Positions 9,074-17,975 of a DNA stretch of 64,000 bases are shown here, one piece after another. Each line of letters starts with the position of its first letter. The first letter of the stretch is position 1. The stretch is from an uncultured Clostridia bacterium (GTDB lineage: Bacteria; Bacillota; Clostridia; Oscillospirales; Oscillospiraceae), in contig CAMHPQ010000002.1 of the NCBI GenBank assembly GCA_946187035.1, positions 1 through 64,000 of the forward strand. The letters run 5' to 3'. A program made the position numbers and the translations under genes. The notes beneath the pieces were generated by a model. It searched no databases. It saw nothing but the letters and a program-made list of their open reading frames with translations, and was not told the origin of the DNA.

Positions 9074-10447
9074 ATGAATCTGATTCGAACCTTTCTCGCC
9101 GTGCTGGCCTGCCGATTCTCCAGATGGATCATCCGTCTGCTGGGCAGAGGCGGCACGGCATTTCCCGGGCGCGTGGCGCTGAAAATCGATCCCCAGGTGC
9201 TGGGGGTGCTGTCGAAGAATGTCCGCACCATCCTGATCACCGGCACCAACGGCAAGACCACCACCTCCCGCATGGTGGAGCAGGCCTTCATCGACACGAA
9301 GAAGTCCTATTTCTCCAACAAATCCGGCGCCAACCTGATCTCCGGCATCACGGCGGAGTTCTGCGTCCACAGCACCCTGCTGGGCAAGCCGAAGTGCGAG
9401 TTTGCGGTCATTGAGTGCGACGAGGCCGCCTCCAAGACCGTGCTGCAGTACTTAAAGCCCGAGGTCATCGTGGCTACCAACGTCTTCCGGGACCAGCTGG
9501 ACCGCTACGGCGAGATCACCCACACCCTCAACAACATCATCGAGGGGATCTCCCATTCTCCGGAGTCGCTGCTGTGCCTGAACGCGGACTGCTCGCTGAT
9601 CGCCTCCATCCCGTCCCACGTGAAGAACCCCGTGGTGTTCTTCGGCCTGAATGTGCCGCTGGAGCCGGGGGACTCCAAGGAGCTCTCCGACGCGCCCCAC
9701 TGCATCCACTGCAAGACGGAGTATGAGTATTCCTACCGCACCTACGGCCATCTGGGCGGCTTTCGGTGCCCCAAGTGCGGCTATTCCAGACCCACGCCCC
9801 AGTACGCGGTCACGGAGATCACCGCTCAGGATGTGGATTCCAGCAGCGTCAACATGGACTTGAACGGCAGAGACCTGTTCCTGCACATCAACCTGCCGGC
9901 GGTCTATAACATCTACAACGCCGCCGGAGCTGCCGCCGCCCTGGACGCCTTCGGGTTCCAGAGAGCGGAGATCGCCGGCGCTCTGGCCAGCTTCGACTGT
10001 GGCTTCGGCAGAATGGAAAAGTTCGATCTGGAGGGCACCCCCGGCCGCATGATGCTGGTGAAAAACCCCGCAGGCTGCAACCAGGTCATGCGCTATCTGG
10101 CAGCGCTGCCGGATCCCTCCATGTTCGTGGTCTGCCTGAATGACAACGACGCCGACGGCACCGACATCTCCTGGATCTGGGATGCGGACTTCGAGCGGCT
10201 GGGCACCATGGACGAGCGGCTGACCAAGGTGCTGGTCTCCGGCGTCCGGGCCGAGGACATGGCGCTGCGGCTGAAATACGCCGGTGTCCCGGAGGAGAAA
10301 ATGGAGATCATCCACGACTATCCGAAGCTGATTGATAAAATGTGCGAGAGCGAAAACCGCGTCTTTATCATGCCTACCTACACGGCCATGCTGGATCTGC
10401 GCGGCCTGATGCAGAAGCGACTGGGCGGAAAGGAGTTTTGGGAATGA
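9074..10447 (+). CDS. murT: Lipid II isoglutaminyl synthase, MurT subunit
   Basis: Mur ligase P-loop 'ITGTNGKTTTSRM'; Cys4 zinc ribbon 'CIHCKTEY...CPKCGY'; followed by gatD. Confidence 0.93.
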   Translation: MNLIRTFLAVLACRFSRWIIRLLGRGGTAFPGRVALKIDPQVLGVLSKNVRTILITGTNGKTTTSRMVEQAFIDTKKSYFSNKSGANLISGITAEFCVHSTLLGKPKCEFAVIECDEAASKTVLQYLKPEVIVATNVFRDQLDRYGEITHTLNNIIEGISHSPESLLCLNADCSLIASIPSHVKNPVVFFGLNVPLEPGDSKELSDAPHCIHCKTEYEYSYRTYGHLGGFRCPKCGYSRPTPQYAVTEITAQDVDSSSVNMDLNGRDLFLHINLPAVYNIYNAAGAAAALDAFGFQRAEIAGALASFDCGFGRMEKFDLEGTPGRMMLVKNPAGCNQVMRYLAALPDPSMFVVCLNDNDADGTDISWIWDADFERLGTMDERLTKVLVSGVRAEDMALRLKYAGVPEEKMEIIHDYPKLIDKMCESENRVFIMPTYTAMLDLRGLMQKRLGGKEFWE

Positions 10448-11190
10448 GCAGTACGTTGAAAATTTGCCATCTCTACCCGGATCTCCTGAACCTCTACGGC
10501 GACCGCGGCAACATCCTCTGCATGCAGCAGCGTCTGAAGTGGCGGGGCATCACCGCCGAAGTCACCGAGGTGCCCGCCGGGGCGAAGGCGGACTTCCAGG
10601 ACGCGGATCTGATTTTCATCGGCGGCGGTCAGGACTTCGAGCAGGAGGTTCTGCTCTCCGACCTGAAAGCCGGCAAGGACAAGGAACTGAAGGCCGCCAT
10701 CCAGGACGGCAAGACCGTTCTGGCCATCTGCGGCGGCTATCAGATGCTGGGAAAATACTATGAGACCTGGGACGGCGTCCGCTGCGATTTCATCGACGCC
10801 ATCGACTTTTACACCGTGGGCTCCAAGGAGCGCATGATCGGAAACTTCGCCTTCCAATGCGGGGAAGCTTCCGGCGGCAGCACCGTGGTGGGCTTTGAAA
10901 ACCACAGCGGCAAGACTTATCTGGGAGCCGGTGTGGAGCCTCTCGGAAAAATCCTCGCAGGCGGCGGCAACAACGGCGAGGACGGGGGAGAGGGCGTCCG
11001 GTATCGGAATGTCTTCGGCACCTACAGCCACGGCCCCATCCTGCCGAAAAACCCGGCCTTCTGCGACTTCCTGCTGAATACGGCGCTCCAGACCCGAACC
11101 CCCGGCTTCCAGCTGGAGCCGCTGGACGATCACATGGAGCTGGCCGCCCACGACGCGGTGCTGCAGCGGGTTCTGTCCAAGCAGGAATAA
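10444..11190 (+). CDS. gatD: Lipid II isoglutaminyl synthase, GatD glutaminase subunit
   Basis: CobB/CobQ-like class I GATase: 'LYPDLLNLYGDRGNI', 'AICGGYQMLGKYY', ATGA overlap with murT. Confidence 0.93.
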   Translation: MSSTLKICHLYPDLLNLYGDRGNILCMQQRLKWRGITAEVTEVPAGAKADFQDADLIFIGGGQDFEQEVLLSDLKAGKDKELKAAIQDGKTVLAICGGYQMLGKYYETWDGVRCDFIDAIDFYTVGSKERMIGNFAFQCGEASGGSTVVGFENHSGKTYLGAGVEPLGKILAGGGNNGEDGGEGVRYRNVFGTYSHGPILPKNPAFCDFLLNTALQTRTPGFQLEPLDDHMELAAHDAVLQRVLSKQE

Positions 11191-11211
11191 GCACGAATCA
11201 CATCCAACAAT

Positions 11212-11238
11212 AAGCTCTCCTGCGGGGGAGCTTTTTTG
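11212..11238 (+). terminator. Rho-independent terminator after gatD
   Basis: AAGCTCTCC TGCG GGGGAGCTT TTTTG. Confidence 0.85.
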
Positions 11239-11251
11239 CTTTGTAAATTCC

Positions 11252-11280
11252 TTGCATGGCTATGAGTTTTGTCGTATAAT
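11252..11280 (+). promoter_or_regulatory. Sigma-A-type promoter
   Basis: TTGCAT-17 nt-TATAAT upstream of the 11312 CDS. Confidence 0.7.
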
Positions 11281-11311
11281 ATTTCCATGATTTCAAGGAA
11301 AGGAAGATATC

Positions 11312-12259
11312 ATGCTTCGGAATGTGAAGATTGCGGACCTGAACGTGGGGGACGTGATCGAGTGTTATTTCATCTTAAAGGAGGCCACCTCCAAGACCAC
11401 CGCCAACGGCAGACCCTACCTGAGTGCCCAGGTCTCTGACCGCTCTGGCTACATCACCATGATGGTCTGGGACTATCCCGGCCCGGTGGGGGAGGCCAAC
11501 GTGGGACAAGTGGTAAAGGTTCGCGGCGAGGTGATCGAGTATCGCGGCACCCACCAGCTCACCGGCCACCGGATCCGGCTTGCCCAGGAGAACGACGTCT
11601 TTGACAAATCCATGCTGGTGCCCACGGCGCCCATCGACCCGGAGCAGCGCATGGCGGAGATCGAAAAGCTGGTGCAGTCTCTGGAGGACGAAGATTATCG
11701 CAGACTCTGCGAGACCATGCTCCGGCGCCACGGGGAGGCCTTCCGCAATATCCCCGCCGCCAAGAGCGTCCACCACAGCTTCTTAAACGGCCTGCTGATG
11801 CACACCTCCAACATGCTGAAGATCGCGGAGCTCATGGCGGAGATCTATTCCGACGTGGTGGATCGGAGCCTGCTGCTGGCGGGAACCCTGCTCCACGATT
11901 TCGCCAAGGAAGAGGAGTTCGTCTTCTCCGAGCTGGGGCTCTCCACCGGCTACACCGTGAAGGGTCAGCTGCTGGGCCATCTGGTCATGGGCGCCCAGGA
12001 GGTGGCGAAGACAGCGGCAGAATTGTGCATCCCGGAGGAGAAATCCATCCTGCTGCAGCACATGCTTTTGAGCCACCACGGGGAGCCGGAGTTCGGCGCC
12101 GCGGTGGTGCCCATGTGTGCAGAGGCGGAGCTTTTGTCGAAAATCGACCTGATCGACAGCCGCATGGAGATCTACACCGAGGCCCTGGCGGAGATCCAGC
12201 CGGGGATGTTCACCAACCGGATCTTCGCCCTGGACAAGAAAATCTATCGCCATGAATAA
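11312..12259 (+). CDS. OB-fold plus HD-domain 3'-5' exoribonuclease, YhaM-like
   Basis: OB-fold N-terminus, HD motif 'LLLAGTLLHDFAKEEEF'. Confidence 0.8.
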   Translation: MLRNVKIADLNVGDVIECYFILKEATSKTTANGRPYLSAQVSDRSGYITMMVWDYPGPVGEANVGQVVKVRGEVIEYRGTHQLTGHRIRLAQENDVFDKSMLVPTAPIDPEQRMAEIEKLVQSLEDEDYRRLCETMLRRHGEAFRNIPAAKSVHHSFLNGLLMHTSNMLKIAELMAEIYSDVVDRSLLLAGTLLHDFAKEEEFVFSELGLSTGYTVKGQLLGHLVMGAQEVAKTAAELCIPEEKSILLQHMLLSHHGEPEFGAAVVPMCAEAELLSKIDLIDSRMEIYTEALAEIQPGMFTNRIFALDKKIYRHE

Positions 12260-13553
12260 GGAAAAAGAAATGGAATCTAAAACGATTACCGGCGGCCTCA
12301 TGGACTTCCTGCGGCGGAGCCCCGGGTGCTTCCACGCGGTGAGAAATCTCAGCGAGATGTTGGATGCCGCGGGCTTTCAGAGACTGCGGGAGAATGACCT
12401 TTGGTCGCTGCAGGCAGGGGAGCGCTACTACGTCACCAGAAACGGCAGCTCCCTGATTGCCTTTCGTCTGCCGCAGGAGAAACCCCACCGGCTGCGTCTG
12501 ACCGCCGCCCATACGGACTCGCCCACCTTCAAGCTGAAGCCGGGGCCGGCGCTCACCGACGGCGGTCTGACCCGGCTGAACGTGGAGCAGTACGGCGGCG
12601 CCATCCGGCAGAGCTGGCTGGATCGGCCCCTGTCCGTTGCTGGCCGCGTGCTGGTGGAGGAGCAGGGAAGCCTGCGTCAGGTGCTGGTGGCGCCGGATCG
12701 GGATCTGCTGTTGATCCCGTCGCTGGCCATCCATTTTACCGCTCCCGATTCGGACGCCCCCTCGGTGCAGAATAATCTGCTCCCGGTGCTGACTGCCTCC
12801 GGCGACCCGGCGATCTTGGACGAACTGCTGCGGTTCTGCGGCGTGAATCCGGAGACCGTGGTGGGCATGGATCTCTATCTGACCAACCGGCAGAAGCCGC
12901 GAATCTGGGGTCTCAAAAACGAATTCCTCTCCGCGCCGAGACTGGATGATCTGGCCTGCTGCTACGGCACCCTGGAGGGCTTCCTGGAGTCCGAGGCCAA
13001 ACAGGACGCGCTGCTCTACTGCGCCTTCGACAACGAGGAGGTGGGCAGCACCTCCAGACAGGGTGCGGCCTCCACCTTCCTGAGAGACACGCTGGAGCGG
13101 CTGATGGATTTCTGGACACTGTCCGCGGATCAGCGGCATGCCGTGCTGGCAAGAAGCGTCCTGGTCTCTGCGGACAACGCCCACGCCTTCCACCCGGGCT
13201 ATCCCTCCGTGGCAGACCCGGTGAACCGCCCGAAGCTCAACGGCGGCCTGGTTTTGAAGCATCAGGCGGCCCAGAAATACACCACCGACGGCGCCACGGC
13301 GGCCCTCTGCCGGATGCTCTGCAAAGCCCACGACATCCGGCTGCAGGAGTACACCAATCACTCCGACCAGCGGGGCGGCTCCACCCTCGGAAACCTCTCC
13401 AACACCCAGGTCTCCCTGCGGGCCATGGACATCGGTCTGCCGCAGCTGGCCATGCACAGCGCCTACGAGACCATGGGCGCGGAGGACGCCGCATGCCTCG
13501 CCGCGTTTTCCAAGGCGTTTTTCAGTGACACGTTACCCGAAATTCAAGAATAA
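12252..13553 (+). CDS. M18 family aminopeptidase
   Basis: 'LTAAHTDSPTFKLKP', 'AFDNEEVGSTSRQGA', 'DNAHAFHPGYP'. Confidence 0.92.
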   Translation: MNKEKEMESKTITGGLMDFLRRSPGCFHAVRNLSEMLDAAGFQRLRENDLWSLQAGERYYVTRNGSSLIAFRLPQEKPHRLRLTAAHTDSPTFKLKPGPALTDGGLTRLNVEQYGGAIRQSWLDRPLSVAGRVLVEEQGSLRQVLVAPDRDLLLIPSLAIHFTAPDSDAPSVQNNLLPVLTASGDPAILDELLRFCGVNPETVVGMDLYLTNRQKPRIWGLKNEFLSAPRLDDLACCYGTLEGFLESEAKQDALLYCAFDNEEVGSTSRQGAASTFLRDTLERLMDFWTLSADQRHAVLARSVLVSADNAHAFHPGYPSVADPVNRPKLNGGLVLKHQAAQKYTTDGATAALCRMLCKAHDIRLQEYTNHSDQRGGSTLGNLSNTQVSLRAMDIGLPQLAMHSAYETMGAEDAACLAAFSKAFFSDTLPEIQE

Positions 13554-13565
13554 GGAGCGAATCAT

Positions 13566-13916
13566 ATGCTGTTTATCTGTTATTCCCGCTGCACCACCTG
13601 CAAGAAGGCACAGGCCTGGCTGGACGAGCAGGGCATCGCGTACACCAGACGAGAAATCAAGGACCAGCCGCCCACGGAGGCGGAGCTCCGCGCCTGGGTG
13701 AAGGAGAGCGGCCTGCCGCTGAAACGCTTCTGGAACACCAGCGGCATCCCGTACCGGGAGCTGGGCATGAAGGACCGGCTTCCCACCATGTCGGAGGACG
13801 AGCAGTTCAAGCTTCTCGCCAGCGATCCCATGCTGGTGAAGCGCCCGCTGCTGATCGGGGACGACTTCGCGCTGCCGGGCTTCAAGCTGCCGGAGTGGGA
13901 GGAGAAAGCCCTCTGA
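13566..13916 (+). CDS. ArsC/Spx-family thioredoxin-fold protein
   Basis: 'CYSRCTTCKKAQAWLDEQGI', 'KRPLLIGDDFALPGFK'. Confidence 0.85.
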   Translation: MLFICYSRCTTCKKAQAWLDEQGIAYTRREIKDQPPTEAELRAWVKESGLPLKRFWNTSGIPYRELGMKDRLPTMSEDEQFKLLASDPMLVKRPLLIGDDFALPGFKLPEWEEKAL

Positions 13917-13938
13917 TTCAAAATCAGAACACCAGAGA

Positions 13939-13971
13939 CGTCCGCAGGGGAGCCCTGCGGGCGTTTTTTCT
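13939..13971 (+). terminator. Rho-independent terminator
   Basis: CGTCCGCAGGG GAG CCCTGCGGGCG TTTTTT. Confidence 0.9.
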
Positions 13972-14003
13972 GAAAAAATATGAAAATACTGTGAATTTTC
14001 CCC

Positions 14004-14031
14004 TTGCAAATCCACTACTTTGTTGTATAAT
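14004..14031 (+). promoter_or_regulatory. Sigma-A-type promoter
   Basis: TTGCAA-16 nt-TATAAT upstream of the 14079 CDS. Confidence 0.65.
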
Positions 14032-14078
14032 AGTTTCCATAATACCTATTATACTGTAATTTGAGGAGACGCAAAACC

Positions 14079-16115
14079 ATGACAAAACGCCTGATTTCCC
14101 TTCTGCTGGCGATCCTCTGTGTGGGTTCTCTGCTGCTGATTCCCGCAGCGGCTGTGGAGCCGCAGGAGGGCCCCAACGACGACGAGGAGACCGTGGTAAC
14201 AGCGGAACCCACGGAGCCCGCCGAGCCGGAGACCTCGCCGGAGGCAACTGCGGAACCGGCTGAGACCGCCGCGCCTGCGGAGAGCCCGGAGCCGGAAGCG
14301 TCTGCGGCCCCTGAGGAGACCGCCGCTCCCACCGAGACACCGGAGCCTTCGGCCATGCCGGAACCCACGGCAACGCCGGAACCGACCCCGACGCCGGAGC
14401 CCACGCCTACCCCCGAGCCGACTCCCTGGTACAAAAACGCCATGGATTACGCCGTGGAGAACAACCTGCTCCAGGGCGACGACAAGGGAAATCTGATGCC
14501 CAACGAGAAGGCCACCCGCGCCCAGGTCGCCACGATCCTGACCCGCGTGTTCGGTCTCACGGAAGGGAAGTCCATCACCCAGTTCAGCGACGTGAGCAAG
14601 AGCGCCTGGTACTACAACGCGCTGTCCGTGGCGGCTGAGATGGGCATTCTCAAGGGCGACACCGAATTCACCATGCGCCCCAACGCCAACATCACCCGAG
14701 AAGAGGCCTTCGTCATCATCGCGCGCACCTTCTCCATCCCCAAGGGCAACCCCGCCTCTCTGGTGAGCTTCACCGATGCGGACACGGTGGACGCCTGGGC
14801 CGCGCAGGAGCTGGCCGGCATGGTGGAGCGGGGACTCCTGCAGGGCAACAAGGGCATGCTGACGCCCAGAGCAAACATCACCAGAGCGGAGTTTGCCCAG
14901 GTGCTGTATAACCTCGGCATCGTGTTCTTCAAGGATCCCTCTGATCTGCCGGAGGATGGCTTCGCGGTCTACACCGGAACCAAGACCCTGGATGTGACGG
15001 ATTTCAACGGTACACTCTATCTGGCCGGCGCCGGTAAGGCCGCCACGCTGGAGGGCGACGCGCCCAAAGCCTCCGTTTACATCCGCAAGAACCCCGGCGT
15101 CAACGTCACCGTGAACGGGGAAGTGGGCGACGTCCATGTCTTCACCCGGAACGCCTATCTGGAGGGTAGCGGCAGCGCGAAGTCTGTGGAGCTGGCCGCC
15201 CTCTCTTCTGAAAACGCCCTGAAATGCGGCGCGGAGAGCATCTCCTATGACGCAGGGCTCGCCGGTGTCTCCGGTGTGGCCGATGCGCCCGCCGCTCTGA
15301 CGCCTGACCGCCTGTCCACGACGGTTTCCATTCAGTATTCCGGCATGGATCCCACCGGCGCTGCCAACGGCGCGCGCAAGTGCACGGTGCACTGGTGGCT
15401 GGACGGCAAGCGCATGTCCAACACCAGCGTGACCCTGAAAAACAACGGCGGTACCCTGAATCTGCCGGTGGCCGAGTCCTTCTGGCGGCGCCAGATGCCC
15501 GCTGAGCACAGCGTGAAGGTCCAGCTGCTCTACGGTACGGACGTGGTGACAAACTCTGTCTTGATCCCGGTGCAGAACTACACCGACGCCGAGTACGCCG
15601 CCATTGCGAAAAACAACACCTATCCCTATAAGATCGAGGTCTGCCGCAGCCAGTGCACGGTCATGGTCTATGGTCTGGACAAGAGCGGCAACTACTCCAT
15701 CCTGCACAAGGCCTTTGTCTGCAGTCCCGGCTACGGCACCCCGCTGGGCACCTTCCACACCGGCACCAAATGGCGCTGGGAGGTTCTGATGGGCGGCGTC
15801 TGGGGACAGTATTGCACCCAGGTCTATCAGGGCATCCTGTTCCACTCGGTGTTCTACCACTCCGCCGACCCCAGCACCCTCTACTACGACGCCTACAACC
15901 AACTGGGCACCATCTGCTCTCACGGCTGCATCCGCGTCACGGTGCAAGACGCCAAGTGGCTGTATGAGAATTGCCCCTCCGGCACGGCGGTGCACATCTA
16001 CGACAGCAATTCCATCCCCGTGGCCAAGCCCACGGCACAGAAGATCCCCACCGGCAGCCCCTGGCGCGGCTGGGATCCCACCGATCCCGATTCCAGAAAC
16101 CCCTGGAAACAGTAA
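14079..16115 (+). CDS. Secreted SLH-domain L,D-transpeptidase with PT/PE-rich linker
   Basis: Signal peptide; 'PEPTPTPEPTPTPEPTPW' linker; SLH motifs (ATRAQVATILTRVF, ITREEAFVIIARTF, ITRAEFAQVLYNL); YkuD motif 'ICSHGCIRV'. Confidence 0.9.
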   Translation: MTKRLISLLLAILCVGSLLLIPAAAVEPQEGPNDDEETVVTAEPTEPAEPETSPEATAEPAETAAPAESPEPEASAAPEETAAPTETPEPSAMPEPTATPEPTPTPEPTPTPEPTPWYKNAMDYAVENNLLQGDDKGNLMPNEKATRAQVATILTRVFGLTEGKSITQFSDVSKSAWYYNALSVAAEMGILKGDTEFTMRPNANITREEAFVIIARTFSIPKGNPASLVSFTDADTVDAWAAQELAGMVERGLLQGNKGMLTPRANITRAEFAQVLYNLGIVFFKDPSDLPEDGFAVYTGTKTLDVTDFNGTLYLAGAGKAATLEGDAPKASVYIRKNPGVNVTVNGEVGDVHVFTRNAYLEGSGSAKSVELAALSSENALKCGAESISYDAGLAGVSGVADAPAALTPDRLSTTVSIQYSGMDPTGAANGARKCTVHWWLDGKRMSNTSVTLKNNGGTLNLPVAESFWRRQMPAEHSVKVQLLYGTDVVTNSVLIPVQNYTDAEYAAIAKNNTYPYKIEVCRSQCTVMVYGLDKSGNYSILHKAFVCSPGYGTPLGTFHTGTKWRWEVLMGGVWGQYCTQVYQGILFHSVFYHSADPSTLYYDAYNQLGTICSHGCIRVTVQDAKWLYENCPSGTAVHIYDSNSIPVAKPTAQKIPTGSPWRGWDPTDPDSRNPWKQ

Positions 16116-16130
16116 ATCAACCATAATAAT

Positions 16131-16165
16131 AAAGAACGGTAATTCGAGCTGAATTACCGTTCTTT
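16131..16165. terminator. Bidirectional intrinsic terminator-like palindrome
   Basis: AAAGAACGGTAATTC GAGCT GAATTACCGTTCTTT, perfect 15-bp stem between convergent genes. Confidence 0.75.
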
Positions 16166-16181
16166 GCTATGTATTGCGCGC

Positions 16182-17069
16182 TCAGGTGAAGCGGTGATTG
16201 TCAATCAGAAACTCCCGGACAGACCAATAATCCTCCCGCAACTCCTCTGGGATATCATCTGCCTCCAGCCGTTCGACCTGCGGCAGAGGGAAATGCATGT
16301 GGAAGTCATGAATGTTGGCATAATCATGACAACGAATCGGATTGCTGTCCAACGGAATCACGTAGCAGTCGCTGCAGGGGGAGTCGTCAAACTGACAGGC
16401 AATTCCGAAGAACGTCTTGCCGTGCAGTTCAGTGCATTTAACCGGGTCGCCGTTTCGGATGAAGGCGGGAAACAGAGGTTCCTTACAGAGCACACAGTAT
16501 CGCGCACAATGAAGACACTTTCCGTCGCACGTCTCGGCCATGTGCTCATAGGAAGAGAACACATCCACCGAATAGACTCTTTTCCCCGGAAGCAGGATCA
16601 GGGTTCCGAGCGTATCCTCCGAGAACGCCGCGTCCTCCGAGAGAATGCGCCGTTTGTCGATTCGATACCAGCTATCGTCGGTTTCCGCGCTGATGCCCGC
16701 ATATTCTTCGTAGAACAAAGAGATCATCTGAAGGGCGGCGGTGTAAGACCGGCAAAGATATCGCTCTTCATAGATGTCCGGGGCCTCCCGAATGCGCAGC
16801 TCGAAGACAGCGTCATCCGCTGGCTGCATAAAATCATCCAGCATTTGAAGCTGAACATTGATCAGGCGCGCGGTGTACGCTTTCAGCTCGCCTGAAAAGA
16901 GATTTTCAAGTTTGCGAAGCAGTTGGATTCTGGTATCAAAGTCAGCCGCATAGCGAAACGAAATTGTCAGAAGATCTGCCTCAGGCAGCCTGTAGTCCGC
17001 TGCCTTGATCTCGCGTTTCAGCGTTTCAGACGGAATGATCGAGACGATTTGATCGTAAGTATCCTGCAT
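16182..17069 (-). CDS. Hypothetical protein with cysteine-rich central region
   Basis: 295-aa ORF, lower GC, Cys cluster 'CDGKCLHCARYCVLCKEP'. Confidence 0.7.
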   Translation of the reverse strand: MQDTYDQIVSIIPSETLKREIKAADYRLPEADLLTISFRYAADFDTRIQLLRKLENLFSGELKAYTARLINVQLQMLDDFMQPADDAVFELRIREAPDIYEERYLCRSYTAALQMISLFYEEYAGISAETDDSWYRIDKRRILSEDAAFSEDTLGTLILLPGKRVYSVDVFSSYEHMAETCDGKCLHCARYCVLCKEPLFPAFIRNGDPVKCTELHGKTFFGIACQFDDSPCSDCYVIPLDSNPIRCHDYANIHDFHMHFPLPQVERLEADDIPEELREDYWSVREFLIDNHRFT

Positions 17070-17247
17070 GATCTGATCTCCTTTATCGAATACTCCGTGT
17101 CAGAATTCGTGTCAGAAAAACACAGTTGCGCCACAAAATATACCATAGAAATGATTTGACGTCCAGATTGCAATGTGCCTTCTTTTACTGTAAAATGAAT
17201 ATAATGAATCATTCACTGGCGAATGCAGCAAAGGGAGTATCCGTGCC

Positions 17248-17556
17248 ATGCAGAAAAGAAACCTTGACTGGCTGATTGTTCCACATGTTGTTCTGTTTGC
17301 TTGGGCGTCCCTTTTTTGCATCTCTTTGGCATGCAATAACGGTCCGCTCTCAGATTTATTATCGATTGGAAATATTGTCTTTTTGCTCGTGAATATTCCT
17401 CTGGGAGTTTTCAGTCTCATCTGCGGCATCAAAAAGCACGTTGGAAAGCGGATTTCAGTTGCGTTGATGATTCTTTCAATTCTGAACATTCTTTATGGTA
17501 TTGCCGCATGGTTTTTTTCGTTCTGGTTATTAAAATGCCATAAACATGGAAAATAG
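17248..17556 (+). CDS. Small hypothetical membrane protein
   Basis: 102 aa, several hydrophobic segments. Confidence 0.5.
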   Translation: MQKRNLDWLIVPHVVLFAWASLFCISLACNNGPLSDLLSIGNIVFLLVNIPLGVFSLICGIKKHVGKRISVALMILSILNILYGIAAWFFSFWLLKCHKHGK

Positions 17557-17580
17557 AATCTTCTTACTGAAGGCAAAAAA

Positions 17581-17620
17581 TGTAATAAAAAGGGGTCAAG
17601 CTACATTTAGCTTGACCCCT
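17581..17620 (-). terminator. Intrinsic terminator directly after tRNA-Ala
   Basis: Minus strand AGGGGTCAAGCTA-AATG-TAGCTTGACCCCT followed by TTTTTATTACATTTTTT; begins next to the tRNA CCA end. Confidence 0.9.
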
Positions 17621-17696
17621 TGGTGGAGACGGAGGGATTCGAACCCTTGACCTCTCGGATGCGAACCGAACGCTCTCCCAGCTGAGCTACGCCCCC
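17621..17696 (-). tRNA. tRNA-Ala (anticodon CGC)
   Basis: Cloverleaf GGGGGCG TA GCTCAGCTGGGAGAGC G TTCGG-TTCGCAT-CCGAG AGGTC AAGGG-TTCGAAT-CCCTC CGTCTCC ACCA; encoded 3' CCA. Confidence 0.93.
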
Positions 17697-17893
17697 ACAG
17701 GCTCAATTATTATAACACATTTTTTTGATTTGTAAAGCATTTTTTTCGTATTTGGCAGGATTTTAGCGGAAGGATTTCGGAAAGATTTTTACGAAAATCG
17801 GGATCATAATTTGTGCATTATGCTGCAATATCAGAATACATATGACGGTGAAAAGAAAAACGCTCCGGTGAAAACTTTAACCGCGAAAACCTC

Positions 17894-17922
17894 TTCCACT
17901 TCAACAATTATTGTGTTATAAT
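17894..17922 (+). promoter_or_regulatory. Sigma-A-type promoter of the decarboxylase operon
   Basis: TTCCAC-17 nt-TATAAT. Confidence 0.6.
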
Positions 17923-17975
17923 CGTTCGGTAAACATGGAAAAACGCACAATTTTTTCCGAAAGGATGGTAGGTCA

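Noticed and set aside
12252-13553. Two M18 aminopeptidases as a recent duplication
   Set aside because: The 12252 and 48225 proteins are clearly diverged with different motif contexts; ancient paralogs, not a new duplication.
14180-14430. Repetitive GC-rich tract as a possible non-coding repeat
   Set aside because: It encodes the Pro/Thr/Glu linker of the SLH protein in frame.
14049-16124. 691-aa minus-strand ORF
   Set aside because: Antisense shadow of the SLH/L,D-transpeptidase gene; low-complexity Gly/Arg tail mirrors the Pro/Glu/Thr linker.
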